Source: Sipunculus nudus (Eukaryota; Annelida; Sipuncula; Golfingiida; Sipunculidae). Taken from it: a stretch of 64,000 nt of DNA. Below are positions 1 to 9,259 of the stretch, one piece after another (position 1 is the first letter of the stretch; each line of letters starts with the position of its first letter). The translations under genes were made by a program, and so were the position numbers. The stretch spans positions 52,107,386 to 52,171,385 of the forward strand of contig CM049322.1 of assembly GCA_026874595.1 (NCBI GenBank). The letters run 5' to 3'. The notes under the pieces are model-generated. The model did not search any database. It was not told the DNA's origin and was given only the letters and a program-made list of their open reading frames with translations.

Positions 1-641
1 TGCTAATAACTTAAAATATATAAAACATTCTGATCTTATTATGGATATAAAATTGATTTGTTATTAATTCAAGTTATATTACTGAAAGAAGACACCAGCT
101 TATATTCGGACCAGATGACTTAAAGTCAGCTGAGCTGTAAAAAATTTAAAAGATTTTGATCTCATTTTGGTTACACAATTTAATATTTGATTAATTTAAG
201 TTATATAATAAAACGTCCTTAGCTTTAACATGTTTTGTGTTAAGTCATCAAATATCTTTCCTGATTTTTTACAAAATGCATTATGTTTGGGCCAATAACT
301 TTTCTTAATTATATAATACAGACCTAATTTCTGGCATGTACATAGAGACTATTTAGAGGAATTTTTATGGTAAATATGAGGAAAAACAGATAAGTAGTTT
401 TGATATTAGGCAGTTATGAAGTGTGAAAATAGGTTTTTAATAAAAAAATTGAGATTTTTCCTAAAAGTCGCAAAGACCCAATTTTCAGCTTGGTAGGAGA
501 TCTTGGGGACATCTAACATTATGCCAAATTTTGGATTCCTAGGTCTTACGGTTTCAAAATGTGCCACATCTACGGACGGACAGACAACGGACAATGGACC
601 ACGACTATAGCTCAGATGACTTATAGTCAGCTGAGCTAAAA
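1..641 (-). repeat. Family-1 hairpin-ended repeat remnants
   Basis: Two copies of the family-1 hairpin end lie at about 108-140 and 603-641 (a CTCAGATGACTT arm, then AGTCAGCTGAGCT, then a run of A). The DNA between them is a diverged AT-rich body with the 'GACGGACAGAC' stretch that precedes this hairpin elsewhere in the window. Related body sequence recurs at 9440-9780. No gene is seen. Confidence 0.6.
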
Positions 642-1797
642 ACATTTGCGACTTCACTTGGGTCTGCTTCTGCTGCAAAGAGGTATGCATGTTTCCGTAT
701 CTTCCTTCAGGGATATTTTCTTGCCTTAAAACATACATTTATCATTCATGTCTTCCTAACAACAACCTATTCTTTATACATCCAACAATTATAACCAGTC
801 AAAGATCAATGGAAACCTAAATGCCCCGACCAGGGTAGGGTTGGTAATACTCAGGTGGGTAATACCACTTATTTCCCGGGTTGGGCAATAAGCCTTAAAA
901 CCCACATGTGGGTTTTATGGGTAATATTATATGGACTTTTCTTAAAACTTTTCATGTTTATTTATAAATTCCAAATTATTAAACTTGTAGTGTATTATAA
1001 CCATATCCTGTCATATACTTACATACTGATATCACTGTTTACATGTGGTTGGATTATAAACAATTAAGTTAAAAACTGAATTTAGATAAATCTGGTATCT
1101 GCATCTGGTCAATTTTCTAACAATTAAAAATGCACAAGTGCACAAGCCCTCCTTAATTAGCCTGGCCACAAATACTGGTAACAATAAGAGGTGGTGATGT
1201 GCACAGCTAGCTAGCTAGGCGGCTGAATCAGCAGGTAATGTTTAACTGGATATCAACCTGCCTGTGGTGGATTAGCATTACCATCAGGGTGGGATTATGA
1301 TACCTCTTTGATGCAGATCCTTACTGAATTCATGTACAAATCCAAAATAAAGTGATAGCCAGTGCCCTGTTTTTGACAGCAAGTAGCCACTTCTACATCA
1401 GTTTGTAAAAACACCGACAAAATAATCCACTTTCACTGAAAAAAGTGAAATGATAGGCTGGCCCTTACAAAAAAGAAAAGTACTCTCATATATGTGCCTT
1501 ATATGTCCCATATAAGGGCCTTATACGTCCTTTATATTTCCCATATAAGTGCTGTGTATGTGAGTTATAGTATATTGCAGCTATATGTTTAGCCAGGCAT
1601 TGTTAATTTGTAAGTTGTAAATGTTTTAAACTTAAATAATAAGTGAATGTAATGCATTCAATATAAAAAATGAAAAAAAAATTGATTAAAGTACCCAAAT
1701 GTATAACTATGCATCCCCAATGCTACAACATAATTATATGGATGAGTATTTGTAAACATGCAATAATTTAGATTTGCTGGATATTATAATTGGAAAG
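642..1797. other. Gene-free AT-rich stretch
   Basis: No coding region is supported. It contains a perfect 20-bp palindrome at 897-916 and a short degenerate tandem of CCCATATAAGG-like units at about 1489-1560. Confidence 0.5.
897..916. repeat. Perfect 20-bp palindrome
   Basis: The sequence AAAACCCACATGTGGGTTTT is its own reverse complement. It follows a stretch (about 830-890) whose GTGG/CCAC arms resemble the palindromic stretch at 2459-2491. Confidence 0.8.
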
Positions 1798-1805
1798 ACT
1801 AAACA

Positions 1806-2365
1806 CTAGCCCGATTTAATCAGACTCAGTATTATGAGGCCATATATTGAGTCCGATAGCCATACAGTGACAGTTTCTACAATATAAACCACAGAAAATA
1901 CAACGGATCCATTGCATCTTCTTTGACTGCCCATTTACTGCCAAACAACAAGATGCAGGATTACACCATTCTAACACCAATAAGAAAGTGTTTCATGGTT
2001 TTGATAGCAATTAAAATTAAACTTGGATCACCATTTCTAAACATTTACTGACCATTTTACCAGAGACATGTCAGCGAGTTTAGTAGGGACAGAGAAGAAC
2101 AGTCAAAGGGCGCACTTGAAGACCTTACTGGGAGCCCTGCTGACTCAAGTGATTGACAGCTAAAAGTTTGTTACATTGTTTCAACGGGCCGGGCTCTGAA
2201 GAGTGACCCGCTGGCATGGGGTAATAAACACCTGTTGACACTGGTTACAAGGGCATTTGGTGTAGTGTAGTCTCAGGCTTATATCATAGAAACTCTCACT
2301 GTATGGCTATCGGATTCAGTATATGGCAGGGCCAAATAATATTGAGTCCAATTAAATCGGGCTAG
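1806..2365. mobile_element. Non-autonomous TIR element, 8-bp TSD
   Basis: The ends begin CTAGCCCGATTTAAT and form imperfect inverted repeats of about 75 bp (1806-1880 against roughly 2285-2365). A perfect direct repeat ACTAAACA flanks it at 1798-1805 and 2366-2373. No transposase is encoded in its 560 bp. An 8-bp target duplication is the hAT-type size, but the terminal sequence does not assign the superfamily on its own. Confidence 0.85.
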
Positions 2366-2458
2366 ACTAAACACCAAATTTTGGTCACTTTAACTCCAAA
2401 ATTACTTATATATAGACTGTACCAGCATTTATCTTAAGGGGGAGTGGTAATAAGCATT

Positions 2459-2491
2459 CCTTATTTCCACTCCCGGGGAGTGGAAATAAGG
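2459..2491. repeat. 33-bp hairpin-forming palindrome
   Basis: Two 16-bp arms (CCTTATTTCCACTCCC and its exact complement) are separated by one base. A third, imperfect copy of the arm (GGGAGTGGTAATAAG) lies just upstream at about 2440-2455. Confidence 0.8.
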
Positions 2492-3208
2492 CCTGCCATT
2501 ATTTGGCATTAATATTACAGTATGGGCTACTGACTGTGGTTTGTGCTGCAATGACTGATACACCTACCTACCATAGGCAAAACCAACTCGAACCTGGGGT
2601 AATTAAACTCGAAGTGAAATTAGAGGCTCTTAAATTTCTTACCGTATATTTGTTTTCCCTGTTTAACTAACTTCTCTGAACTTGTGCCAAAGTTGTGGGG
2701 CGGCAAAGGGAGACAGCCGACATATAACCAATCATATGCTTCAAATATCCAAGATGTCCCCTGCAGATTTTTCCTCATCCACCGTATGTTCTCTTCAGAC
2801 TCAATTCATGGCAAACTAAAACTAGACAGTGTGAATGTCAGCACTTGTGGGGTACGTAAGTTTTGGTTTAATTGCCAAAATATTGCAGACCCTGTGACAG
2901 ATATATTAAGTAGCTTTGACTATGGGTGACCAGTGTATTCCTAAAATTTAATGGAGAGAAAATCCCAGCTTGAAATAAAAAATACAGTTGTGTAAAGTCT
3001 TGATTATTTTTATCAGCTCAAACAAAAGGGGTGGTATACCATGCCCCTGGACCTAAAGATATTCAGGTCAAGCCATCTGGACAGCCATACCAGACTGTAT
3101 CATATGTCATAGTAATTACAACATGAGCTGGTCACCCCTTGTCTTCCCTGCATGGAGTAATGCAGTCCAGATCAGTCATACAATGATTATAACTGACTTG
3201 ACAATTTG
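2492..3208. other. Gene-free stretch
   Basis: An 81-codon open frame at 2684-2929 on the plus strand has no recognisable domain and is not supported as a gene. Nothing else is seen before the LTR. Confidence 0.4.
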
Positions 3209-3388
3209 TGAATTCTCTAGAAAGACATTGCTGTGTATCTACACATACCAGGCTCATCATGTGACCCACGGCCAAGTGTGAAAGCTCAAGGCCCACATGA
3301 CAACGAGAGTTCAACCAGTGCAGATTAAGCATACAATGTTTCAACAACAAGAGTTACACCCATGTTACATAATAGAGCACCTGTAACA
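3209..3388 (-). repeat. 3' LTR
   Basis: This 180-bp LTR matches 9260-9439 along its length, including the block from GAATTCTCTAG to the terminal CCTGTAACA. On the coding strand it begins TGTTACAGG, with the usual TG start. Confidence 0.85.
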
Positions 3389-3400
3389 TCCCCCTCCTGT
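3389..3400 (-). promoter_or_regulatory. Polypurine tract
   Basis: Read on the minus strand, ACAGGAGGGGGA sits directly against the 3' LTR. This is the position and composition of the plus-strand primer of LTR retroelements. Confidence 0.75.
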
Positions 3401-3544
3401 AAAAAAAAAAAGAAATTTTTCATGGAAAACTTTCTTTTTGCGATCACAATCACTAATATTTTACAACATCTAAAAAATCATCTTATTTACAACATCACTT
3501 AAACATCCTGTTTATAACATTTCATAAACATCTCGATAAGCAAC

Positions 3545-4059
3545 CAGCAAGTCAATATCTTTCTCTTTAATGTGTACAATATCAAGATTTGTAGTCCTGT
3601 AAGAACAAACTCCATCTCAACAATCTTTGATTTTTACACTTAGGCTTGTTCATGAACGTGAGGGGATTGTGATCACTGAAGACAATGATAGGCCTGACTG
3701 ATGAAGTAACAAACTTCAAAATGTTGCAACGCCAAAATCAAAGCCAAACATCCTTTTTCAATAGTGGAGTAGTTTTTCTGGTTTGCATTAAACTTTCTTG
3801 AGAAAGAACAAATTGGATGATCTATGGCATCAGTGCTTCCTTGTAACAACACAGCACCAGCTGCAGTATTACCAGCATCTACATCTTACTTAAAAGGTAC
3901 AGAAAAATCTTGAGCTGCTAAAACTGGTGAACTTTGCAGAAATGCTTTCAAATTCTGAAATGCACTTTTACACTGAACACTCCATACAAACTTTTGTTTC
4001 TTCTTTAACAAATTAGTCAAAGGTTCAGCTACAGCAGAAAAATTTGGACAAAACTTCCT
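3545..4059 (-). pseudogene. Gypsy RNase H domain and tether, broken
   Basis: RNase H would degrade the RNA of the RNA-DNA hybrid during reverse transcription. Minus-strand translation gives the tether at about 3900-4059 (WSVQCKSAFQNLKAF). It then gives the domain start DAGNTAAGAVLLQ, the block STIEKGCLALILALQHFE, and a shifted frame with FSDHNPLTFMNKPKCKNQRL, the DHNPL signature of gypsy RNase H. A TAA just before the first catalytic Asp and at least two frameshifts break it. No integrase follows it. From here to the polypurine tract there is only untranslated sequence, which is what establishes the unusual gene order. Confidence 0.85.
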
Positions 4060-4600
4060 TTAGTATCCAACCATACCAAGAAAACGCATTATTTGCTTTT
4101 TGTTTTCTGGTCTAGGAAATGCAGAAAGAGCACTTATCTTAGCATCAACAGGTTTTACCTGACCCTGCTCTACAATATGACCCAAAAAAGTTACTTGTGC
4201 ATGACAAAACTCAGATTTTAGTAAGTTGATGGTCAGACGTGCTTCACTGAGTCTATTGAAGAGGTTGTGAAAAATTTGCAGATGTTTCTCCCAGGTGTCG
4301 CTGTACACAATGAGGTCATCAATATATGCATCGCAGCCCTGAATTTCCTTGACAACCATATGGATGAGGCGCTGGAACATGGCTGGCGAGTTCTTCATGC
4401 CAAACGGCATAACTTTTTACTGGTACAGTCCTTGCGGTGTCACAAATGCGGACACTTCTTTCACTCGTTCTGTCAATAGAATTTGCCAGAACCCTTTTAG
4501 CAAGTCAAACTTGGAGAAATATCTGGAGCTACCAACTATCAATACAATCATCGATCCTTGGAATGGGGAACGTGTCAGTCTTGATGACAGAGTTCAGTTT
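4060..4600 (-). pseudogene. Gypsy reverse transcriptase, palm and thumb
   Basis: The open part (4060-4410) contains MPFGMKNSPAMFQRL, then the catalytic YIDD box (DAYIDDLIVYS). It continues through LTINLLKSEFCHAQVTFLGH and the thumb motif ALSAFPRPENKKQIMRFLGM. The fingers and the first catalytic Asp lie upstream across frameshifts at about 4410-4600 (FSKFDLLKGFWQILL). The RT N-terminus is the tail of the 4601-5728 frame. The active-site residues survive, but the frame does not. Confidence 0.9.
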
Positions 4601-5728
4601 TCAATAATCTGTGCACATACGGTAACTTCCATCAGGTTTTGGCACAAGAATACATGGTGAACTCCAGTTACTGTTACTAGGTTCAATAAAAACACTGTCT
4701 AGCAAATATTGATTCTCATCCTGTAGATACCTTTGCTTTTCTGGATTCAGGCTATATGGATGTTGCTTGACTGTGCTTGCCTCACCAACATCGATGTCAT
4801 GGCACAACATGTTAGTTCGCGTTGGAATGTCACTAAACAAATGTTCATTATTCCGCAGCAGGTTCTTTAGGTCTTGTTGTTGTTGGGCGGTAAGGTGTGA
4901 CAATTTGCATCCAGGTTTTTTAAGCATGTCTGAGTTTTTTAATGGTATTGTACCACACTGAATATCTACATCACACTTACAATCAGTATCTACTTTAACT
5001 GGGTCAGGGTCAGTGTTTAAACAATTAACGGTAGTAACATTTTGTACAACATCTGATGTGCTATTTCTGTCATAATATGGTTTCAACATGTTAACATGGC
5101 ACAGTTGTTTCTTCTTACGTCTATCTGGTGTCAACAGTATGTAATTTAAATCACTGACTTTCTTGTCAACAATGTAAGGACCAAAATACCTAGCTTGCAG
5201 AGGTCTGCCAGGGATGGGAAGTAAGGCAAGAACCTTTTCACCAGGCTCAAACATCCTACTTACAGTGTGCTTGTCATACTTTGTTTTCATTTTACTTTGT
5301 GCAGATTTTAGATTTGACTTTGCAATCTCACAAGCATTGTGTAGTTTAGTGAGAAAGTCTGAGACATACTGCAGTAAACTAAGAGAATCAGGATTTTCAC
5401 AAAAGAGTTTTTCTTTATGCAGTTTCAATGGTCCACAAACGGAGTGTCCAAAAACTAGTTCAAAGGGACTGAAACCCAAGGACTCTTGAAAGGATTCTCT
5501 GACAGCAAACAACAATAGGTGGATTCCTTCATCCCAGTCTTTCTGTGTGTCATAGCAATAAGTTCTGATCATGTTTTTTAATGTCTGGTGAAAATGCTCG
5601 AGGGTGCCCTGACTTTCAGGATGGTATGGCGAAGAGCTGTACTGTTTTATACCTAGCTCAAGCATAACTTGTTGGAATAAGCCAGACATAAAAATAGACC
5701 CTTGGTCAGACTGGACGGATATTGGCAT
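4601..5728 (-). CDS. Integrase core C-half plus RT N-terminus
   Basis: This 375-codon frame starts with the second catalytic Asp of the DDE integrase core (VQSDQGSIF, residue 8). The catalytic Glu is in SQGTLEHFHQTLKNM (residue 44), so the spacing is exactly D-35-E. The GPY/F-type C-terminal domain follows: FEPGEKVLALLPIPGRPLQARYFGPY and CHVNMLKPYY, residues about 160-220. After a 100-residue spacer the same frame enters the RT domain (SVFIEPSNSNWSSPCILVPKP, YRMCTDY). One reading frame therefore joins integrase directly to RT, in that order. The annotated start is only the first Met after a frameshift; the real polyprotein begins far upstream in Gag or Gag-Pro. Confidence 0.9.
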   Translation of the reverse strand: MPISVQSDQGSIFMSGLFQQVMLELGIKQYSSSPYHPESQGTLEHFHQTLKNMIRTYCYDTQKDWDEGIHLLLFAVRESFQESLGFSPFELVFGHSVCGPLKLHKEKLFCENPDSLSLLQYVSDFLTKLHNACEIAKSNLKSAQSKMKTKYDKHTVSRMFEPGEKVLALLPIPGRPLQARYFGPYIVDKKVSDLNYILLTPDRRKKKQLCHVNMLKPYYDRNSTSDVVQNVTTVNCLNTDPDPVKVDTDCKCDVDIQCGTIPLKNSDMLKKPGCKLSHLTAQQQQDLKNLLRNNEHLFSDIPTRTNMLCHDIDVGEASTVKQHPYSLNPEKQRYLQDENQYLLDSVFIEPSNSNWSSPCILVPKPDGSYRMCTDY

Positions 5729-6227
5729 TAATTTTGCTCAATGGTATTGCTTCAGGGAACCTGGTAGATGCGCACATAATTGTCAGCAAGTACTCATGTC
5801 CGGATTTTGTTTTGGGCAGTGGTACAACATAATCAACAATAAACCTACTGAATGGTTCCTCAAAAGCAGGAGTAGGCCTAAGTGGGGCCTTAGGAGGATT
5901 CTTATTGGGCTTGCCTACCATCTGACATGTATGGCATGATTTACAATATTGTACAACATCTTTCCTGAGGTTAGGCCAATAGAAGTGTGTACTAACTTTC
6001 TGATAAGTTTTATTTATACCTAAATGGCCAGATAAAGGAGCCTCATGTGCTAAGCTTAGAACTTCACTGCGAAAGCTTTTGGGCATTACTAGTTCATGTT
6101 TGATGGCCCACTCATCATCAGCGCATACATCAGGTGGTCGCCATGTACGCATAAGCACTCCATTTGTGACATAGAAACAAACTGGGTTCTGTGACAGCTC
6201 ATCTTTCGAAACTGCCCTGGGAAACAA
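5706..6227 (-). CDS. Integrase zinc-binding domain and first catalytic Asp
   Basis: This 173-codon frame carries the HHCC zinc-binding domain. HEAPLSGHLGINKTYQKV is followed by FYWPNLRKDVVQYCKSCHTC, at about residues 56-100. The start of the catalytic core, FSRFIVDYVVPLPKTKSGHEYLLTI, includes the first Asp of the DDE triad. The frame overlaps the protease frame by 139 bp in another register and is followed within a few bases by the frame with the rest of the integrase. These breaks are most simply explained as frameshift decay of one pol polyprotein. The N-terminal residues resemble the usual link between protease and integrase in this group. Confidence 0.88.
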   Translation of the reverse strand: MFPRAVSKDELSQNPVCFYVTNGVLMRTWRPPDVCADDEWAIKHELVMPKSFRSEVLSLAHEAPLSGHLGINKTYQKVSTHFYWPNLRKDVVQYCKSCHTCQMVGKPNKNPPKAPLRPTPAFEEPFSRFIVDYVVPLPKTKSGHEYLLTIMCASTRFPEAIPLSKINANIRPV

Positions 6228-6910
6228 ACATGAAATATCAGGGTCCTTATGCTGTTCCGTGATAAGTTCTGACCTTGAGAATGCTGCATCCTGTACGGGC
6301 GAGTCATTGGACGAGTCACTAGTGACTCCCAGAGTTTTATCATCTGGACCATTATCCTCATGTGTATTTTCTTGGCCATAGATCTAGTTACAGCACATGA
6401 AGGATACAAACCAGGAATATCCTGACTTTCCGAATCAGAGTCCTGATCAAGTGACAGTTTTTTTGTCACTATTGGTACAGGCTGTACTTTATCACCTACA
6501 ACATCATTGCCTAGTAGCAACTGAATTCCCTTACAGAGTAAAGTAGTTTTTATGCCCACAGTAATATTCCCAGAAATCAAATCTGACTTTAAATGGATAC
6601 TGTAAAGCAGAACTGAAGTGTGCCTGTCTGAAAACACACCATTAACAAGTGCATGTACACCAGTAAAGGACCTATCAGAAAATGGCAAAGTGTTTGCTAA
6701 CATGAGAGTCTGGCCTGAACCAGTGTCCCTCAAAATTCTAATAGGTGTAGAATCTGAAAAATCACTTGAAAGTGATACAAAACCATCATGTATGAATGGC
6801 TCAAATAACTCCACTTCAGAGTCAAGAGAGGAATCTACTACCTCAACCTCATCAAACAAAGAACTGGCATTGACAGTGTCAGTCATTAACTCTGTTTCAG
6901 AGTCATCCAA
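6089..6910 (-). CDS. Retroelement aspartic protease
   Basis: This 273-codon frame contains the retropepsin active-site motif RDTGSGQTL (about residues 61-69) and the second conserved segment LLGNDVVGDKVQPVP (about residues 130-144). That ends in the downstream hydrophobic-Gly pattern of gypsy proteases. The protease would act as a dimer to cut the polyprotein. The C-terminal third after VTRSMAK is out of frame with the integrase linker, consistent with a frameshift near 6300. The N-terminal 60 residues are acidic and Ser-rich. Confidence 0.85.
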   Translation of the reverse strand: MDDSETELMTDTVNASSLFDEVEVVDSSLDSEVELFEPFIHDGFVSLSSDFSDSTPIRILRDTGSGQTLMLANTLPFSDRSFTGVHALVNGVFSDRHTSVLLYSIHLKSDLISGNITVGIKTTLLCKGIQLLLGNDVVGDKVQPVPIVTKKLSLDQDSDSESQDIPGLYPSCAVTRSMAKKIHMRIMVQMIKLWESLVTRPMTRPYRMQHSQGQNLSRNSIRTLIFHVCFPGQFRKMSCHRTQFVSMSQMECLCVHGDHLMYALMMSGPSNMN

Positions 6911-6948
6911 TAATTCAACACAGGCAGGTCCACCTGTTAAACACCAAA

Positions 6949-7221
6949 CTATATATATTGCAAGGAATCTACATCCTTACCAAACTCCTCATGGGAGTCA
7001 ACAGAGGAATTTTCCTCAGCAGAAACAAACTTTTGTTTGTCATAAGAGGACCTGGCCTCATTTGAAATACTCTCACAAGAGTCATAAAAGGACTTAGCCT
7101 CATTTAGAGAACACTCCTCGCAGGAGTCTTGAAAGGACCCAGTCTTATTTAATTCCTCACAGGAATCAACTGAGGCTTTTACCCCGCAATCTACAGATTC
7201 TTCTATGGATTTAGATGGCAC
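6949..7221 (-). CDS. Acidic Cys/Ser/Glu repeat segment between Gag and protease
   Basis: This 90-codon frame is made of imperfect repeats around DSCEE (VDSCEELNKTGSFQ, QDSCEECSLNEAKS, YDSCESISNEARSS, VDSHEEFGKD), spaced about 16-18 residues apart. It lies between the zinc knuckle and the protease and is probably part of the same polyprotein. I do not recognise the repeat from a named domain. It may be a spacer or a low-complexity expansion. Confidence 0.6.
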   Translation of the reverse strand: MPSKSIEESVDCGVKASVDSCEELNKTGSFQDSCEECSLNEAKSFYDSCESISNEARSSYDKQKFVSAEENSSVDSHEEFGKDVDSLQYI

Positions 7222-7450
7222 ATGGGCCTCCGTAGCATCAAACTATTTGAGTCAACAAAGGAGTTGTACCCCTTATTTACATGAAAAGAGCCTGGCTCTT
7301 GTACTATGCTGTGCATAGCTTTCGAAACAAAACAAGAAGGTTTGCTATTTGGTTTATTCGCAAGTTTCCAGCAGTCAGATTTTAGATGACCTTCCTTCAT
7401 GCAGTAATTACAGATTTTCTTTGAAAATTACTGGTCTTTGTTCAACTTAG
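7203..7450 (-). CDS. Gag nucleocapsid, CCHC zinc knuckle
   Basis: Minus-strand translation across about 7375-7416 gives CNYCMKEGHLKSDC. This is a perfect C-X2-C-X4-H-X4-C zinc knuckle, the RNA-binding signature of retroelement nucleocapsid. The open frame to the first downstream stop is 65 codons from the Met inside the knuckle. The knuckle lies between the capsid region and the protease, as expected. Confidence 0.85.
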
Positions 7451-7477
7451 ACACAGTGGACGTGGACTGAGGTGTAG

Positions 7478-8275
7478 CTAGGGCTTTGTTGACTTATCAG
7501 GACTATTTGTACTGGGTGACTGTGCTTTAAACTTCTTTTGACCATACTGATTTACATTCTTGTTTGTGAATGACTGGTTTGATTTGCTAGTAAAGGAAAT
7601 TGTGTGTGTCAATGAATGACCATCAGCTAATTGAGCAGCAATGTCAAGTGTTTCAGGACTTTTCTCATTGAGAAAAGTTTTAACATCTGTGTTAATGCAG
7701 CACTTAAAATTCTTCAAGCAAAATCAACTGGTGCAAATTGTCATAATCTTTCATTACATTTTTAGAACTACACCAGCGATCAAACAACTGCACTTTTGTC
7801 CTAGCAAATTCGACGCAGGTCTGTTCTTTGTGCTTTTCCCAATTTCTGAATTTCTGGCACTAAGCCTCTGAAAATAACTCATAACCTTTTAGGAATAACC
7901 GTTTTACCAGGTCATAGTCAGCAGCAGCTTCTACTGAAAGCTCTGTATAAATTTCTCTGGCCTTGCCAGTCAATACACTTTGTAACAGCATAGTCCAATT
8001 TTCCTTAGGCCATTTTAAATTTTCAGCTACCTTCTAAAATTGTAAGAAATATTTATCAACCTCTGTTTCTTGAAAAGGTGTGACAAGTTTAATGTGTTTA
8101 GTAACATTAAAACTGTGAGTTAGGGCAGCACTAAGACTACGTTCTACTTTAAGTCTTTCTAACTCCAGTTGTTTTAACTCAACTTCTTTTTCCTTATCTA
8201 ATTATAACTGTTTTAATGTTAGCTCATGTTGCATTTCCAAATTTTTTAATTCTAGTTGCATAGCATTAGGCTGTC
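7478..8275 (-). pseudogene. Gag capsid with SCAN-like fold signature, broken
   Basis: In the minus-strand frames, blocks read VDKYFLQF, WPKENWTMLLQSVLTGKARE, DYDLVKRLFLKGYELFSEA, KFRNWEKHKEQTCVEFAR, VQLFDRWC and LHQLILLEEF, then after a one-base shift KCCINTDVKTFLNEKSPETL. The pattern FR..K....FVEFA....LFDRW...EQLILLEQF...LP.....L.E..P.TL is shared by the SCAN domain of vertebrate zinc-finger proteins and Gmr1-like capsids. In-frame stops (one at about 7860) and a frameshift near 7708 break it. The C-terminal part (7478-7717) is Ser/Asn/Lys-rich and leads to the zinc knuckle. Confidence 0.75.
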
Positions 8276-8281
8276 ATTTCT

Positions 8282-8485
8282 TTATGTTTCAACTTCACTC
8301 TCTTCAATTAAACCTTTGCTAATAAGATCTTGCATCATTTTAGCAATGATATCAAGCTTTCTCAAAGCTTTTTTCACATTTAGCCCTAAGTGTTGTCCAA
8401 AACGCAACAACTGGTCTTTTGACAACTGTTCAAGTTGATCACGGTATGGAAAGTCAACAAATGTCTCAGGTTTGAAATCTGCCAT
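8282..8485 (-). CDS. Gag N-terminal segment
   Basis: The frame begins MADFKPETFVDFPYRDQLEQ at 8485 and runs through a helical, Lys/Leu-rich stretch (LSKDQLLRFGQHLGLNVKKAL) to ISKGLIEESEVE. After a shift it is followed by coiled-coil-like KQLELERLKVERSL sequence at about 8130-8170. An upstream in-frame Met at 8509 is possible, but the Met at 8485 starts the conserved-looking segment. It is probably the N-terminus of Gag, about 770 bases from the 5' LTR. Confidence 0.65.
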   Translation of the reverse strand: MADFKPETFVDFPYRDQLEQLSKDQLLRFGQHLGLNVKKALRKLDIIAKMMQDLISKGLIEESEVET

Positions 8486-8509
8486 GTTAAAATGCCAAAA
8501 CAATAACAA

Positions 8510-9259
8510 AAAACCACTGAGATAAATCCTGTAAACAATGTGCTGTAAAAAATATGTAATCTTGTAAACAATGTATGATAAAACAATGTCTCCAGGTCAA
8601 GGCCTAATAAATTTGAAAACTATTAAGCATCCCGACGAGAGCCCTAATTTTATGTTTCAGAACCTAATATAAACAGATCACATATGCGTGATGAACACAA
8701 ATTCTGTAATGGAGATAAAAAAAAATCAGATTCTGTAACACTAGGCAGCGGGAAATGTCTAAGGGAATGAATAAAGAAGTCAGTGGTTTTTTGTTAACAA
8801 ATTAGTATAATTTATTCCTAAAACAACCCTAACTATACAATACACTAAATCAATACAATTATACAGTAAAACAGCGGTATTACAACAAGTCAATACAATT
8901 ACAGAGAAAGATAATGGTACAATACCTGAATACCAACAGTGTCACCAAAATAAGTCCTTTGAATGTAAGCTCTCAGAGAATGACAGTCCAGTGGAATGTT
9001 CTTGCAACAACACAGAATGTAAACTGAAGTCCAATGTATAAAATCCAGGAAAGTTCTTGAAATATCTATAATTGCTGAATTCGTCAGATAAGATATTAGA
9101 ATCTGACACCCGCTTCTGCGTCGGCTGGTATCTGCTCTGCTGTCTGCCCCCTGGTTCTAAACAACAGCCACTTTATATACCTTCACACCCCAAGCCGGGA
9201 ATTTTTCCACTTCTCAAACAGTCTTTAAGGACCCTACTCCACAGTAAACACGTGTTTCA
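8510..9259 (-). other. 5' untranslated leader of the LTR element
   Basis: No coding sequence lies between the 5' LTR and Gag. I could not find a convincing TGG-starting primer-binding site directly against the LTR, so the primer is unassigned. Confidence 0.55.

Noticed and set aside
4267-5489. Plus-strand frames across the retrotransposon pol region
   Set aside because: They lie antisense to the integrase and RT frames and show no domain of their own.
6618-7097. A 159-codon plus-strand Ser/Thr-rich frame
   Set aside because: It is antisense to the protease and acidic-repeat region of the retrotransposon; its composition follows from the opposite strand.
9220-9259. TGGAGTAGGGTCC on the minus strand as a primer-binding site
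   Set aside because: It begins about 20 bases from the LTR edge rather than directly against it, and I cannot match it to a tRNA with confidence.
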